64,000 nucleotides of DNA from Oceanobacter mangrovi. GTDB lineage: Bacteria; Pseudomonadota; Gammaproteobacteria; Pseudomonadales; Oceanobacteraceae. The stretch spans positions 124,001-188,000 of the forward strand of contig NZ_JAHXZR010000008.1 in assembly GCF_019740315.1 (NCBI RefSeq), given 5' to 3'. How positions within the stretch are numbered: position 1 is the stretch's first letter; each line of letters starts with the position of its first letter. The notes under the pieces are model-generated. The model did no database searches, had not been told where the DNA came from, and saw only the letters and a list, made by a program, of their open reading frames with translations. The translations under genes were made by a program, and so were the position numbers. Below, piece by piece: positions 46,746 through 56,245 of the stretch.

Positions 46746-47834
46746 ATGGCAAAACGCACAGCTCTGTACGACAAACATATTGAAGCCAATGGCAAGATGG
46801 TTGATTTCGCGGGTTGGGACATGCCGGTTAATTACGGCTCCCAGATTGAGGAACACAACGCCGTTCGCACCAACGCCGGCATGTTTGACGTATCGCACAT
46901 GACCATCATTGATGTGATGGGCTCCGACTCCACCGATTACCTGCAAAAGCTGCTGGCCAACGACGTCGCCCGTCTGCAGGAAAAAGGCAAGGCGCTCTAC
47001 AGCGGCATGCTGAATCAGGATGGTGGCGTAATCGACGACCTGATCGTTTACAAAGCCGATGGCGGTTACCGCGTGGTGGTGAACTCGGCGACCCGTGCCA
47101 AAGATCTGGAATGGCTGCAAAGCCACCGTCCGGCGTTTGACAACCTGACCCTGACCGAACGCCCTGAACTGGCCATGGTTGCCGTGCAAGGCCCGAATGC
47201 CATCGCCAGGGTCAAGCAGGCCAAGCCTGAATGTGAAGTTGCTGTTGATGGCCTGAAAGTATTCCAGGGCCGTCCACTGGCCGACTGGTTCTTCGCCCGC
47301 ACTGGCTACACTGGTGAAGATGGCCTCGAAATCATGGTACCGGAAGCAGAAGTGGCTGCCTTCTGGCAAGCCCTGCTCAACGTTGGTGTACAACCTTGTG
47401 GCCTTGGCGCCCGTGACACCCTGCGTCTGGAAGCCGGTATGAACCTGTATGGCAACGACATGGACGAGTCCATCAGCCCGCTGCAAGCCAACATGGCCTG
47501 GACCGTGGCGTGGGAACCCGCTGATCGTCAGTTCGTTGGCCGTGACGCGCTGGAAGCTGAAAAAGCCGCCGGTGTTGCCAACAAGCTGGTTGGTCTGGTG
47601 CTGGAAGGTCGCGGCATCATGCGTTCCCACCAGAAAGTGATCGTTGAAGGTGTTGGTGAAGGTGAAGTTACCTCTGGTACTTTCTCGCCAACTCTCGAAT
47701 GCTCCATCGCCATGGCGCGCGTACCGGTTGCCACCGGCGACAGCTGCCTGGTCGATATTCGCGGCAAACAGATTCCAGCCCGGGTTGTGAAGCTGCCTTT
47801 TGTACGCAACGGAAAAAAAGTTTACGAGGGGTAA
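46746..47834 (+). CDS. gcvT: Glycine cleavage system T protein (aminomethyltransferase)
   Basis: GcvT releases ammonia from the aminomethyl-lipoyl H protein and passes the carbon to tetrahydrofolate. The 362-residue protein starts [20 protein letters not shown] and has [30 protein letters not shown], the catalytic Asp region [13 protein letters not shown], and [15 protein letters not shown] with [20 protein letters not shown]. First gene of gcvT-H-P. I looked for and did not find a glycine riboswitch in the 346 bases before it; a TATACT at 46668 is a possible -10. Confidence 0.96.
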   Translation: MAKRTALYDKHIEANGKMVDFAGWDMPVNYGSQIEEHNAVRTNAGMFDVSHMTIIDVMGSDSTDYLQKLLANDVARLQEKGKALYSGMLNQDGGVIDDLIVYKADGGYRVVVNSATRAKDLEWLQSHRPAFDNLTLTERPELAMVAVQGPNAIARVKQAKPECEVAVDGLKVFQGRPLADWFFARTGYTGEDGLEIMVPEAEVAAFWQALLNVGVQPCGLGARDTLRLEAGMNLYGNDMDESISPLQANMAWTVAWEPADRQFVGRDALEAEKAAGVANKLVGLVLEGRGIMRSHQKVIVEGVGEGEVTSGTFSPTLECSIAMARVPVATGDSCLVDIRGKQIPARVVKLPFVRNGKKVYEG

Positions 47835-47865
47835 AATCCCGCTCGTTTTCGACTGATTAAAATCG

Positions 47866-47907
47866 CGGATTCCTGCTTGCAACGCTTTTCCCCGCAGCAG
47901 GAATCCG
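47866..47907 (+). other. Long inverted repeat after gcvT
   Basis: CGGATTCCTGCT and AGCAGGAATCCG pair perfectly around 18 bases, 32 bases after the gcvT stop. No T-run follows, so it is more likely an mRNA stability element or partial attenuator than a full terminator. Confidence 0.55.
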
Positions 47908-47995
47908 TAGAATGCACAAACTGTAACTAACCCCCAAAATCGTCGTTGCCAGACCTGCCCGATCACCATTGCCAAATGGCTTTCGGCAGCCAGTA

Positions 47996-48063
47996 TTTCA
48001 AACTCCGAATGCAATCCGCCCCGCCATCCCGATGGCATTGGCGCTTGTTATTGCGGTTTGAAA
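47996..48063 (+). promoter_or_regulatory. Structured leader directly upstream of gcvH
   Basis: A nested hairpin can form from TTTCAAAC/GTTTGAAA (47996-48003 with 48056-48063), CCG/CGG, GCAAT/ATTGC, CGCC/GGCG and an apical GCCAT/ATGGC. It ends 18 bases before the GGAG of gcvH. It does not match the glycine riboswitch pattern that I know. Possible cis-acting RNA or palindromic element. Confidence 0.45.
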
Positions 48064-48091
48064 CAGCAACGCAGTAAATCCGGAGAAACCA

Positions 48092-48478
48092 ATGGCTAAT
48101 GTACCTGCAGACCTGAAATACGTCGCTTCTCACGAATGGATCCGCGTCGAAGCCGACGGCACTGTTACCGTAGGTATTACCGACTTCGCCCAGGAAGCAC
48201 TGGGTGACGTGGTATTTGTTGAGCTGCCAGAAGTTGGTGCTGACGTTGAAGCCGACGCTGATTGCGCCGTGGTTGAATCGGTAAAAGCCGCTTCCGATAT
48301 TTACGCGCCTCTGAGCGGTAAAATCATCGCCGTTAACGAAGATCTGGTGGATGCACCGGAAAAAGTCAACGAAGACCCATACGGCGAAGCCTGGTTCTTC
48401 AAAATGGAACTGGCCAACGCTGCTGACCTCGACGGCCTGATGGACGCTGACGCCTACAGCGCTGCTTGCGAAGGCTGA
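48092..48478 (+). CDS. gcvH: Glycine cleavage system H protein
   Basis: GcvH is the lipoyl-carrying shuttle between P, T and L proteins. The 128-residue protein has the barrel-sandwich hybrid fold; the lipoylated Lys is in [20 protein letters not shown]. The N-terminus [20 protein letters not shown] and the C-terminal [14 protein letters not shown] are standard. GGAG precedes the ATG by six to seven bases. It is separated from gcvT by 257 and from gcvP by 232 bases, longer than usual. Confidence 0.97.
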   Translation: MANVPADLKYVASHEWIRVEADGTVTVGITDFAQEALGDVVFVELPEVGADVEADADCAVVESVKAASDIYAPLSGKIIAVNEDLVDAPEKVNEDPYGEAWFFKMELANAADLDGLMDADAYSAACEG

Positions 48479-48560
48479 TTCCTTTCCAGGCGATTGCGCG
48501 CAAGTCGGATGACGCAGGCTTATTCGCCCTACGGTGAATATGCCGTGCAATAATCCGTAG

Positions 48561-48590
48561 GATGTATTAGCACGAAGTGCGTAATACATC
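48561..48590. repeat. Palindromic repeat, copy 1 (GATGTATTA element)
   Basis: GATGTATTA and TAATACATC flank an inner GCAC-GAA-GTGC stem. A second copy with the same outer arms but a different inner stem lies at 56102-56129. It sits between gcvH and gcvP. Confidence 0.75.
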
Positions 48591-48643
48591 AGGTCGTAGT
48601 GCCAGCGGCTTCTCGCCAGACTGAGCAACTACCACCAATATCC

Positions 48644-48667
48644 GAACCCCTGCTCTCACAGGGGTTC
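48644..48667 (+). terminator. Hairpin upstream of gcvP
   Basis: GAACCCCTG and CAGGGGTTC pair perfectly around a 6-base loop, followed by TTCGCTTT. A weak terminator or attenuator 44 bases before the gcvP start. Confidence 0.45.
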
Positions 48668-48710
48668 TTCGCTTTATCAACTTGTTATTTAACAGCGACA
48701 GGGTCCTCTC

Positions 48711-51623
48711 ATGACTCAAACTCTCTCTCAACTGGAACAGCGCGACGCTTTTGTGGGTCGCCATATTGCCTCCAACGGTGCCGGCTTCGACAATCAGGAA
48801 ACCGCTGCCATGCTGGCAACGGTCGGTGCCGAATCTATCGATGCGCTGACAGCCGAAATCGTCCCGGCCGATATTCTCCGCGCGCCATTCCTGGACATTG
48901 CCAACAGCAAAACCGAGTTTGAAGCACTGAACTACCTGCGCTCGCTGGCCAACAAGAACAAGGTGTTCAAGAGCTATATTGGTCTGGGTTACCACGACAC
49001 CATTATGCCGAACGTGATTCTGCGTAACGTGCTGGAAAATCCGGGCTGGTACACCGCCTACACCCCTTACCAGCCTGAGATTGCCCAGGGCCGTCTGGAA
49101 GCTCTGCTGAACTTCCAGCAAATGGTCATCGACATGACCGCCATGGAACTGGCCAACGCCTCCCTGCTGGACGAAGGCACCGCTGCTGCCGAAGCCATGG
49201 CAATGGCCAAACGTTCGGTTAAAAAGAACAAGTCCAACACCTTCTTCATCGACGAAAACTGTCTGCCACAAACCATCGACGTGGTGAAAACCCGCGCCGA
49301 AGCCTTTGGCTGGGACATTCAGGTGGGTCCGGCTGACGACGCCGCCACTGCCGACGTCTTTGGTGCGCTGTTCCAGTATCCAGGCAAAAACGGTGACGTG
49401 CGTGATTTCACCGCACTGATCGAAGCCCTGCACGGCAACAACGCCCTGGTTGCAGTAGCGACTGACCTGATGGCACTGGTAAACCTGAAAGCCCCTGGCG
49501 AAATGGGCGCTGACATTGTGCTGGGTAACGCCCAACACTTTGGCGTGCCAATGGGCTTTGGTGGCCCACACGCGGCTTTCTTCACCACCCGTGACGAATT
49601 CAAGCGCGCAATCCCGGGCCGTATCATTGGTGTTTCCATCGATGCCCAGGGCAAACAAGCGCTGCGGATGGCATTGCAAACCCGCGAACAGCACATCCGT
49701 CGTGAGAAAGCCAACTCCAACATCTGTACCGCCCAGGTGCTGCTGGCCAACCTGTCGTCTTTCTACGCCGTTTACCACGGCCCGGCTGGCCTGAAAAACA
49801 TCGCCGCCCGCATTCACCGTCTCGCCGATATTCTGGCTGCCGGTCTGCAACAAGGTGGTGTGGAACTGGTCAACCACAGCTGGTTCGACACCCTGACCAT
49901 CAAGGTAAGCGACCGCAATGCCGTGCTGGCCCGTGCCGAAGCCGCTGAACTGAACCTGCGTAACGATGCAGCACTCGGTTTGGCCAGCGACACCCTGGGT
50001 ATCACCATCAGCGAAAAAACCTCTGCTGCCGACGTGCAACAGCTGTTCGACGTAATTCTGGGTGAAGGTCACCAGCTCAACGTTTACGCGCTGGATACTG
50101 ACATTGTTGCCGCCGGTTCCAGCTCGATTCCGGCCGAACTGCAACGCAGCAGCGAATTCCTGACTCACCCGACCTTTAACCAGTACCACACCGAGCACGA
50201 CATGCTGCGGTACATGAAGCGTCTGGAAGCCAAGGACCTGGCCATGAACCACAGCATGATCACGCTGGGTTCCTGCACCATGAAACTGAACGCCACCACC
50301 GAGATGATCCCGGTGACCTGGCCAGAATTCGCCAACATGCACCCGTTTGCTCCAGCCAGCCAGACTGCCGGTTACCAGCAAATGATCGGCGAACTGGAAG
50401 ATTACCTGAAAGCCATCACCGGCTTCCCAGCCATCTGTACCCAGCCAAACTCCGGTGCCCAGGGCGAATACGCAGGTCTGCTGGCGATCCGGAAATACCA
50501 CGAAAGCCGTGGCGAAGGTCACCGCAACGTCTGCCTGATTCCACGTTCCGCCCACGGTACCAACCCGGCTTCTGCCCAGATGGCGTCCATGCGCGTGGTG
50601 GTCACCAACTGTGACGACGAAGGCAACGTTGACTTCGACGACCTGAAAGCCAAAGCCGAAGAACTGAAAGACCAGCTGTCCTGCCTGATGCTGACCTACC
50701 CGTCAACTCACGGCATCTACGAGCAAGGCGTTAAAGAAATCTGCGACATGATCCACGCCAACGGCGGTATGGTTTACATGGACGGCGCCAACCTCAACGC
50801 CCAGGTCGGTATTACCCAGCCAGCCTTTATCGGCGCAGACGTCACCCACATGAACCTGCACAAAACCTTCGCCATTCCACACGGCGGCGGTGGCCCGGGC
50901 ATGGGCCCAATCGGCGTAGCCGCCCACCTGGCACCCTTTGTTGCCAACCACAGCGTGGCCCCCATCGACAACGAATCGAAAGGAAACGGCGCTGTTTCCG
51001 CAGCCCAGTACGGCTCTGCCAGCATTCTGCCAATCAGCTGGATGTACATCACATTGATGGGCGGCAACGGCCTGCGTCTGGCTACCCAGAACGCACTGCT
51101 GAAAGCCAACTACCTGGCCAAGCGTCTGAGTGAACACTACCCGATTCTGTACTCCGGCCAGAACGGCCGTGTCGCCCACGAATGTATTGTCGACCTGCGC
51201 CCGATCAAGGCCGAAACCGGCATCACCGAAGTGGATATCGCCAAGCGCCTGATGGACTACGGTTTCCACGCCCCGACCATGTCGTTCCCGGTAGCCGGTA
51301 CCTTCATGATCGAGCCGACCGAATCCGAATCGAAAGCCGAAATCGACCGCTTCGCCGACGCCATGATCAGCATCAAAGGTGAAATCGACGCCGTACAACG
51401 CGGTGAACTGGATGCCGAAAACAACCCGCTGAAACACGCCCCACACACCGCCGAAGTGGCCGTGGGTGAATGGGACCGTCCATACAGCCGCGAACAAGCC
51501 GTCTACCCGGTGAAAAACCTCGGAGCCCACAAGTTCTGGCCATCCGTCGGCCGCATCGACGACGTCTACGGCGACCGCAACCTGATCTGCTCCTGCCCGG
51601 CGATTGAAAACTACGAGGATTGA
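48711..51623 (+). CDS. gcvP: Glycine dehydrogenase (decarboxylating), P protein
   Basis: GcvP is the PLP-dependent decarboxylase that loads the aminomethyl group onto GcvH. The 970-residue single-chain form carries both halves. [19 protein letters not shown] begins the N-terminal (non-catalytic) half. The C-terminal half has [20 protein letters not shown], the PLP Lys in [20 protein letters not shown], and [20 protein letters not shown]-like sequence near 820 (here starting HYPILYSG). It is very GC-rich (41 of 60 in one hand-counted line near its end), in sharp contrast to the next gene. Confidence 0.97.
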   Translation: MTQTLSQLEQRDAFVGRHIASNGAGFDNQETAAMLATVGAESIDALTAEIVPADILRAPFLDIANSKTEFEALNYLRSLANKNKVFKSYIGLGYHDTIMPNVILRNVLENPGWYTAYTPYQPEIAQGRLEALLNFQQMVIDMTAMELANASLLDEGTAAAEAMAMAKRSVKKNKSNTFFIDENCLPQTIDVVKTRAEAFGWDIQVGPADDAATADVFGALFQYPGKNGDVRDFTALIEALHGNNALVAVATDLMALVNLKAPGEMGADIVLGNAQHFGVPMGFGGPHAAFFTTRDEFKRAIPGRIIGVSIDAQGKQALRMALQTREQHIRREKANSNICTAQVLLANLSSFYAVYHGPAGLKNIAARIHRLADILAAGLQQGGVELVNHSWFDTLTIKVSDRNAVLARAEAAELNLRNDAALGLASDTLGITISEKTSAADVQQLFDVILGEGHQLNVYALDTDIVAAGSSSIPAELQRSSEFLTHPTFNQYHTEHDMLRYMKRLEAKDLAMNHSMITLGSCTMKLNATTEMIPVTWPEFANMHPFAPASQTAGYQQMIGELEDYLKAITGFPAICTQPNSGAQGEYAGLLAIRKYHESRGEGHRNVCLIPRSAHGTNPASAQMASMRVVVTNCDDEGNVDFDDLKAKAEELKDQLSCLMLTYPSTHGIYEQGVKEICDMIHANGGMVYMDGANLNAQVGITQPAFIGADVTHMNLHKTFAIPHGGGGPGMGPIGVAAHLAPFVANHSVAPIDNESKGNGAVSAAQYGSASILPISWMYITLMGGNGLRLATQNALLKANYLAKRLSEHYPILYSGQNGRVAHECIVDLRPIKAETGITEVDIAKRLMDYGFHAPTMSFPVAGTFMIEPTESESKAEIDRFADAMISIKGEIDAVQRGELDAENNPLKHAPHTAEVAVGEWDRPYSREQAVYPVKNLGAHKFWPSVGRIDDVYGDRNLICSCPAIENYED

Positions 51624-51632
51624 TCCTCACCT

Positions 51633-51686
51633 GGGAGCGCGGGCCTCTGGCCCGCATCTATTTGCGGACGAGCCGTCCACGCTCCC
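51633..51686. repeat. REP-like cloverleaf palindrome after gcvP
   Basis: Outer arms GGGAGCG (51633) and CGCTCCC (51680) enclose two small hairpins, GCGGGCC-TCT-GGCCCGC and GGAC-GAGCC-GTCC. It marks the left edge of the AT-rich locus. Such elements are typical of REP families mobilised by RAYT transposases, and a decayed RAYT gene lies 2.5 kb away. Confidence 0.65.
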
Positions 51687-51774
51687 GGACATATAGCAGC
51701 TCACGGCAAACGCTTCATGTAGGAGGTGGCTTGCCGCCGATCTAAAACACCAAATAATTTTATATAAAATATAG

Positions 51775-54030
51775 TCAGTCACTTAATTCTTTAACTTCCA
51801 GCCAAATTGGATCGTCGCTAAGCCATAATTCATCTTTTATAGACTTCATTCTCGAAGTAAACTCTCGCTTTGGATTATATATAATATTAGACGAATCTTT
51901 ACTCCTCTCAACAAAGCCACGCTGAACGAGTATATTTAATATTTTATCAATCATCTTCCTATCATACTCAACACCAAACCCGCCTTTATACAAAGAGTTC
52001 TCTTTGCGACCTCCCCCTCTTTGAAAAAATATTTTCTGAATAATAGATAAGAACAACTTCTGAGACATAGACAAACCACTATCCTTAATTCTTTTAGAAT
52101 TAGGAAGAGTTTCAAAATTCACAACTTTACAACTTTTAGATATCCAGCTTGGTAAAGCAGAGAGAGAAGAGAGCCCATTAATATTTAGAATCTCACTCGA
52201 ATCAATAAATATCCCATCATCGACATCCACTTTAGAATCCATAAACGAGACATTTTCAAACAAACATTCATCAAAGCTGATATTTTTAAACTTTCTAACC
52301 CCAGTATCTAAAATTGCAACCTCTGCCACTGTTACTGCCAGCCCATTGAATGATATTTCTCCTCCAGGGATAATAATCAATGCACTCGCAATCTCAGATA
52401 TAGCTTGAGAATTAACTGAGTTGCTACTTCTAAGAATCAAAGACAATGCATCATTTTCAAAAGAAAACACCTGCAACCACTGAGCCAAGAAAACAACCCC
52501 TCTCTCATCAAGAGATTGAATATATGCTTCCGACAACAGTTCCCCGCGCTGAGATTGAATATCTTTAACTAAGCAGTCAGCAAAAAGCAGTTGTACGATG
52601 TATGAATCTGAAAACTGCCTATCTGGAGATTCTGGCTCTATACGTCCCAAAGTACAAAGCCGAGACAACATTAAGTTCCCAGCTTCATCGGGAACCATAC
52701 CAGTAGCTCTCTCAAAGGATTCATTGATATCATTTGGAGTAATCCGTCCCAAAGGACTTTTGCCTAGCCTTACTATTCGTGCAAGCTCAAGCAAAACATC
52801 TCTTACTGAGTCAGGGTCGATTGAGCCATGTATTTTTGCTTCCCTAATGCATACCGTATCGATGAACTGCCCCCAAAAGCCAATTTCACCATTTTCAGAT
52901 TCCAAAATACGCTCAGCATCACTTCGCTCCAATGAAGAAATTATCTGAAACATCAGAGGTTTCTTAGGCAGCCAACGAGGGCTCTTAGAACTCAGTCCGA
53001 GTATAGAAAGGTATTCATTAGCTTGGTCTTCATTAAATTCATCTGAGCACTTTAGCAGACTAACATTTCGTCCTTTTAAAGATAACCCTAAAGCGCTCAA
53101 TAGTTCATCATCACTCTCAAAATAGTTTGGCCTTCCCGTTATAAAAACACCAGCCTTACAACTAGATATTAAATCCCTAACACCAGACAGAGCATCACGC
53201 CTAACTTGATAACGCTTCTTGATGCTGCCACCAAAAGTTTGTGATCCGACTTCATCAAAACCATCCAGCAACAAAGAAATCTTACCCGCATTCAACATTC
53301 TTATTATAGAGTCGAAGGAAGCAGAAAGTCCGAGTCTTTGTATATGCCCAGATATTATCTCGATGCCCGTCGCTGCCCCCCAATGATCCCTTAGATCAAT
53401 CGCAACCGGATAAACCAGTTTATCGAAATAATCTCTCGACATAACAGAAAAAAGCTCTTTGACACATCTACTTTTACCTGTGCCATAATCACCTTGCAAA
53501 ACAACATGCCTATTCTGAGACAGTTCTTTAGAAATCCTAATTATATCCCAACTTTCATTATTATTTGAAAAATATTTTACAGGAATATAGGATTTTTCAT
53601 CCGAAGCTCCTGATCTTGGGTCAAATGCACTACCAAATGACTTAGATTCCCGCAAGTGCTTATATCGTCTGTAGGCGAATGCTCTCGATATAAAGTCTTC
53701 TATAGAACAAACAGTAACTTTATTTTCCCTGCCTGATTCAACCATTGAATTCGATGGAGCACCATTCATGATAATAAAAGATCGAACTAGAACCCCATCA
53801 TTAATTTTTGAATTTCTAGCAAGAGATATCTTTACAATATCCTCTCTGACTTTCGATAATGTTTGATTCTCAGTTACTTCAATAATCACCCACTCTTCAT
53901 CGGAAACACGACCAACAGCGTCATAATCAACCCCACTAATGTGTTCTGGGCGAAAACTACACGAGTATATGACAGAGGCAATATCAATGACGTTATTCTC
54001 TAGTTGCTTCCAACTCGGAGTATTTTTCAT
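51775..54030 (-). CDS. NACHT-type STAND NTPase with nuclease-like N-terminal domain
   Basis: About 751 residues, starting at the ATG with AGGG upstream. The N-terminus (about 10-120) resembles a restriction-endonuclase-like fold: GVDYDAVGRVSDEEWVIIEV at 33-52, followed by TEN and KVREDIVKIS. The usual ExK Lys is replaced by Thr. The NTPase core has Walker A GDYGTGKS (180-187), Walker B with the NACHT pattern LLLDGFDE (253-260), and a sensor-like FITGRPNYF. A helical region follows, then short F/V repeats (NISFDECLFENVSFMDS) and a C-terminal winged-helix-like part (about 655-745). It is strongly AT-rich (18 and 23 G+C in two counted 60-base lines), unlike its neighbours. Bacterial NACHT proteins are known anti-phage sensors, so defence is the likely role; no partner gene is obvious. 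Confidence 0.82.
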   Translation of the reverse strand: MKNTPSWKQLENNVIDIASVIYSCSFRPEHISGVDYDAVGRVSDEEWVIIEVTENQTLSKVREDIVKISLARNSKINDGVLVRSFIIMNGAPSNSMVESGRENKVTVCSIEDFISRAFAYRRYKHLRESKSFGSAFDPRSGASDEKSYIPVKYFSNNNESWDIIRISKELSQNRHVVLQGDYGTGKSRCVKELFSVMSRDYFDKLVYPVAIDLRDHWGAATGIEIISGHIQRLGLSASFDSIIRMLNAGKISLLLDGFDEVGSQTFGGSIKKRYQVRRDALSGVRDLISSCKAGVFITGRPNYFESDDELLSALGLSLKGRNVSLLKCSDEFNEDQANEYLSILGLSSKSPRWLPKKPLMFQIISSLERSDAERILESENGEIGFWGQFIDTVCIREAKIHGSIDPDSVRDVLLELARIVRLGKSPLGRITPNDINESFERATGMVPDEAGNLMLSRLCTLGRIEPESPDRQFSDSYIVQLLFADCLVKDIQSQRGELLSEAYIQSLDERGVVFLAQWLQVFSFENDALSLILRSSNSVNSQAISEIASALIIIPGGEISFNGLAVTVAEVAILDTGVRKFKNISFDECLFENVSFMDSKVDVDDGIFIDSSEILNINGLSSLSALPSWISKSCKVVNFETLPNSKRIKDSGLSMSQKLFLSIIQKIFFQRGGGRKENSLYKGGFGVEYDRKMIDKILNILVQRGFVERSKDSSNIIYNPKREFTSRMKSIKDELWLSDDPIWLEVKELSD

Positions 54031-54180
54031 TATAGACACCCTATTTTTCGATCATTTTTGTTAGGAATAATTATCGAATCCAGTATATTCCGAACATTGA
54101 AACTTCTATGGTACACGAATAACAGCTTAATTTTGTACCATTTCCCCCTGTAATGTACGCGTGAGCCGAGCCAACTGCAT

Positions 54181-54508
54181 CTAGCCGAGAGGTGCATTGA
54201 CCAACTTACAGCAACATACCTGCCCACCGATGTAATCTCTCGCACTGGAGTAACGCCAGTGTTCCACCTGATCAACATATCCCCGTTTGACCGGATTCTG
54301 ATGAATGTACTCGATCTTCTCCGCATCATCTCGACGCTGCTAATCTACTCTCTACTTTGGCCTTCGGGGGGATGAGCGCCTCCTGCCAGAACTGGAATTC
54401 ACGGTCGGTCTTATGGGCCAGTTTAAGATGCTGTAGCTGGTTCAGCAGTGTTGTGGCTTTTTGCTGTTGCAGGTATGCCAGCAGTTGATGGGCGGTGAAG
54501 GATTCTCC
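54181..54508 (-). pseudogene. Decayed REP-associated tyrosine transposase (RAYT, IS200-like)
   Basis: Two frames carry adjoining parts of a RAYT protein. The first reads ESFTAHQLLAYLQQQKATTL, LKLAHKTDREFQFWQEALIP. The other reads DAEKIEYIHQNPVKRGYVDQ, VEHWRYSSARDYIGGQVC, ending in TAG at 54181. A stop and a frame change near 54330 break it, and the 5' half with the HUH motif is missing. It abuts a REP-like palindrome at 54511. Not functional. Confidence 0.8.
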
Positions 54509-54510
54509 TC

Positions 54511-54529
54511 GTTCCCACGCTCCGCATGG
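54511..54529. repeat. REP-like element, copy 1
   Basis: GTTCCCACGCTCCGCATGG matches the reverse complement of 56246-56264 at 16 of 19 positions and replaces the 5' end of the RAYT remnant. Confidence 0.65.
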
Positions 54530-54759
54530 TAATGAACACCCTCCATTGAACACCTCTTTGGCGACAAGGTTACCACCTATCTGGGTGTCCGGGATTATTG
54601 AACCACTACATACACTGAATAAGCAAAGTGCCGAAATTATGAGTATCTAATCACAGCTTGAATATTGAACAAGTGCTCACAGTAGCATAGTGCGAAGTAA
54701 CACCAGAGTTAAGCGTTCATCGCGGCTAAAGTGCCCGAAACTCTTCGAGGGATTGATAA

Positions 54760-55425
54760 ATGAAACTGCACTTCTACCCGGGTCAACATCTGCTCGTTCT
54801 AACCGAAAAGAACAAAGTTGTTGGCCGCTATGAGGCCATTGGTGGCCCCTCCCAAATTGGACAAGACCAACGTATGCCAGAAGAACCAACCTGGCCAGGT
54901 AGTTACCTCATCCATTCGACCCAGCGTTACATAACGCCAACATGGCAAATGTCGAGCTTGGCCTGGGGTACAGAACTGCAGGATAAACCGTCTCTTAATG
55001 ATGTCTGGTACAAATTGCAGAGTGGTAAATGGGGTTCACTGTTAAAAGATTTCAAGATTAGCCGAGACGTCATTATCTTCTATAACAAGCGGCTGTACGG
55101 TAAAAATGCTGTTCCATCCCAATGGATATTTAATGATTTTGGACCTCTGGCAATACGCTGGTTCAAAGATCTTAATGGGAATGGAAAGCTGGATGCCAAA
55201 GAAAGATTATCCGGGCAAATGTTCCACACGACTCCTGACAATGAGGCTGAGCATTACCAAGGAATGGAAGTTAAGCTATACCCCTCTCATGGCTGTATAC
55301 ATATGAAGCCTGGTGATCGAGATACCATCCTTTCTCGCGGAGGCTTCAAAAAAGGAACGCCGTTTGTTGTTCACAAATATGCGGAACGTTTCAACCAAGA
55401 AAGGCTTGAAAACAGTGCTCAGTAA
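54760..55425 (+). CDS. L,D-transpeptidase-like (YkuD-type) protein without signal peptide
   Basis: 221 residues. The catalytic motif reads YPSHGCIHMKPGD (Cys near residue 185), preceded by a His in GQMFHTTPDNEAEHYQG, the order of the L,D-transpeptidase His and SHGC residues (His replaces the usual Arg after SHGCI). The protein begins directly with MKLHFYPGQHLLVLTEKNKV and has no signal peptide or membrane segment, although peptidoglycan is periplasmic. DLNGNGKLDAKERL resembles a Ca-binding EF-hand loop. GAGGG lies nine bases before the ATG. The next gene overlaps it and encodes a secreted protein. L,D-transpeptidase-fold T6SS effectors of the Tlde1 type also lack signal peptides and have periplasmic immunity proteins, so an effector role is plausible. 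No T6SS gene is in the window. Confidence 0.75.
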   Translation: MKLHFYPGQHLLVLTEKNKVVGRYEAIGGPSQIGQDQRMPEEPTWPGSYLIHSTQRYITPTWQMSSLAWGTELQDKPSLNDVWYKLQSGKWGSLLKDFKISRDVIIFYNKRLYGKNAVPSQWIFNDFGPLAIRWFKDLNGNGKLDAKERLSGQMFHTTPDNEAEHYQGMEVKLYPSHGCIHMKPGDRDTILSRGGFKKGTPFVVHKYAERFNQERLENSAQ

Positions 55426-56041
55426 AAAGGTGACTTCCTTGCACATACTACCACTTTGCATTTTGTTTTCTGCGTCGTTATATGCAGAAGAAACCAAACT
55501 GCTCGATGCTACGCAGTATGTGTTTGAAAACAAACACTCAACGTTTCAGGTTGGCTACAAGCTTAAAAATGGCGAAACGATTACGCATGTGCTTCGCTCC
55601 GATCTTGGCGGTCAGCTGACCAACGACTCCGTATTCGAGGACAGCATCTTTCAAATTACTGACTTTGCTGGCCAGACCTATGCTATTCAGATGGATGGAG
55701 AATCATTCATGTGGACCGGCCAGGGCTGGCAAGTAACAGACTTTGACTTCGATATGCTGACGAAGATTATTTCCCACGATCAAAATCTGGTGTATTGCAG
55801 CGCAACCTTCCCATCCAAAGCCATGATGAATCAGGGCCGTTGTATGGGAGAAGGTTGGGAAACGCCTCAAAACGTTTTCTGGTACGACATAACCCCAGAA
55901 ATTTGTGACAATGAGCTTTGGGTGGTTGAACCTGTTGGGTCTGCAAACCAACTGAAGCAGTTTGATCGATTTAGCGGAAAGTTGATCAAAACGCGTAGCA
56001 TCCGTTTCGTAAAACCGGAATTGGATGTTTGTACTTTCTAG
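55415..56041 (+). CDS. Secreted protein overlapping the transpeptidase-like gene, possible immunity protein
   Basis: About 208 residues from GTG at 55415, which has AAAGG ten bases upstream and overlaps the previous gene by 11 bases; an ATG at 55379 is an alternative. The N-terminus VLSKKVTSLHILPLCILFSA followed by SLYAEE is a signal peptide, so the mature protein is periplasmic. I recognise no family. Four Cys occur in the mature part (VYCSATF, GRCMGEG, EICDNEL, LDVCTF) and could form two disulfides. Tight overlap with an unexported peptidoglycan-enzyme-like protein is the layout of an effector and its periplasmic immunity partner. Confidence 0.7.
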   Translation: MLSKKVTSLHILPLCILFSASLYAEETKLLDATQYVFENKHSTFQVGYKLKNGETITHVLRSDLGGQLTNDSVFEDSIFQITDFAGQTYAIQMDGESFMWTGQGWQVTDFDFDMLTKIISHDQNLVYCSATFPSKAMMNQGRCMGEGWETPQNVFWYDITPEICDNELWVVEPVGSANQLKQFDRFSGKLIKTRSIRFVKPELDVCTF

Positions 56042-56101
56042 CCAGGCAGAGCAAGCCGAAATTCCCCAGGCATTCACTCCGCAGCATTCCTGAATAGACT
56101 T

Positions 56102-56129
56102 GGTGTATTACGCCTCCGGCTAATACATC
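56102..56129. repeat. Palindromic repeat, copy 2 (GATGTATTA element)
   Basis: GGTGTATTA and TAATACATC flank an inner GCC-TCC-GGC stem. Outer arms match copy 1 at 48561-48590 with one change, while the inner stem differs but stays paired. Confidence 0.7.
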
Positions 56130-56245
56130 CTGCGAGATGATTGCTACCTGATCTGCAGTCAAAACTACGCCTTGTGCATCGTCCGTCGCTGCGATTCCTC
56201 GTTTCCTCTCTCCGCGCAGCAATGCAACGGCTCAGCCCAAGACTA

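Noticed and set aside
51633-51686. The cloverleaf after gcvP as a tRNA-like attachment site
   Set aside because: It lacks tRNA invariant bases (T-loop, CCA end) and matches the palindromic REP style.
54030-54329. 99-codon minus-strand ORF across the RAYT 3' end
   Set aside because: A different frame reads the RAYT motif (EKIEYIHQNPVKRG), so this ORF is a by-product of the decayed gene.
54545-54603. Short in-frame stretch HLFGDKVTTYLGVRDY ending in TGA just upstream of the transpeptidase-like gene
   Set aside because: Looks like a coding remnant, but it is only about 20 codons after two stops and I cannot assign it to a family.
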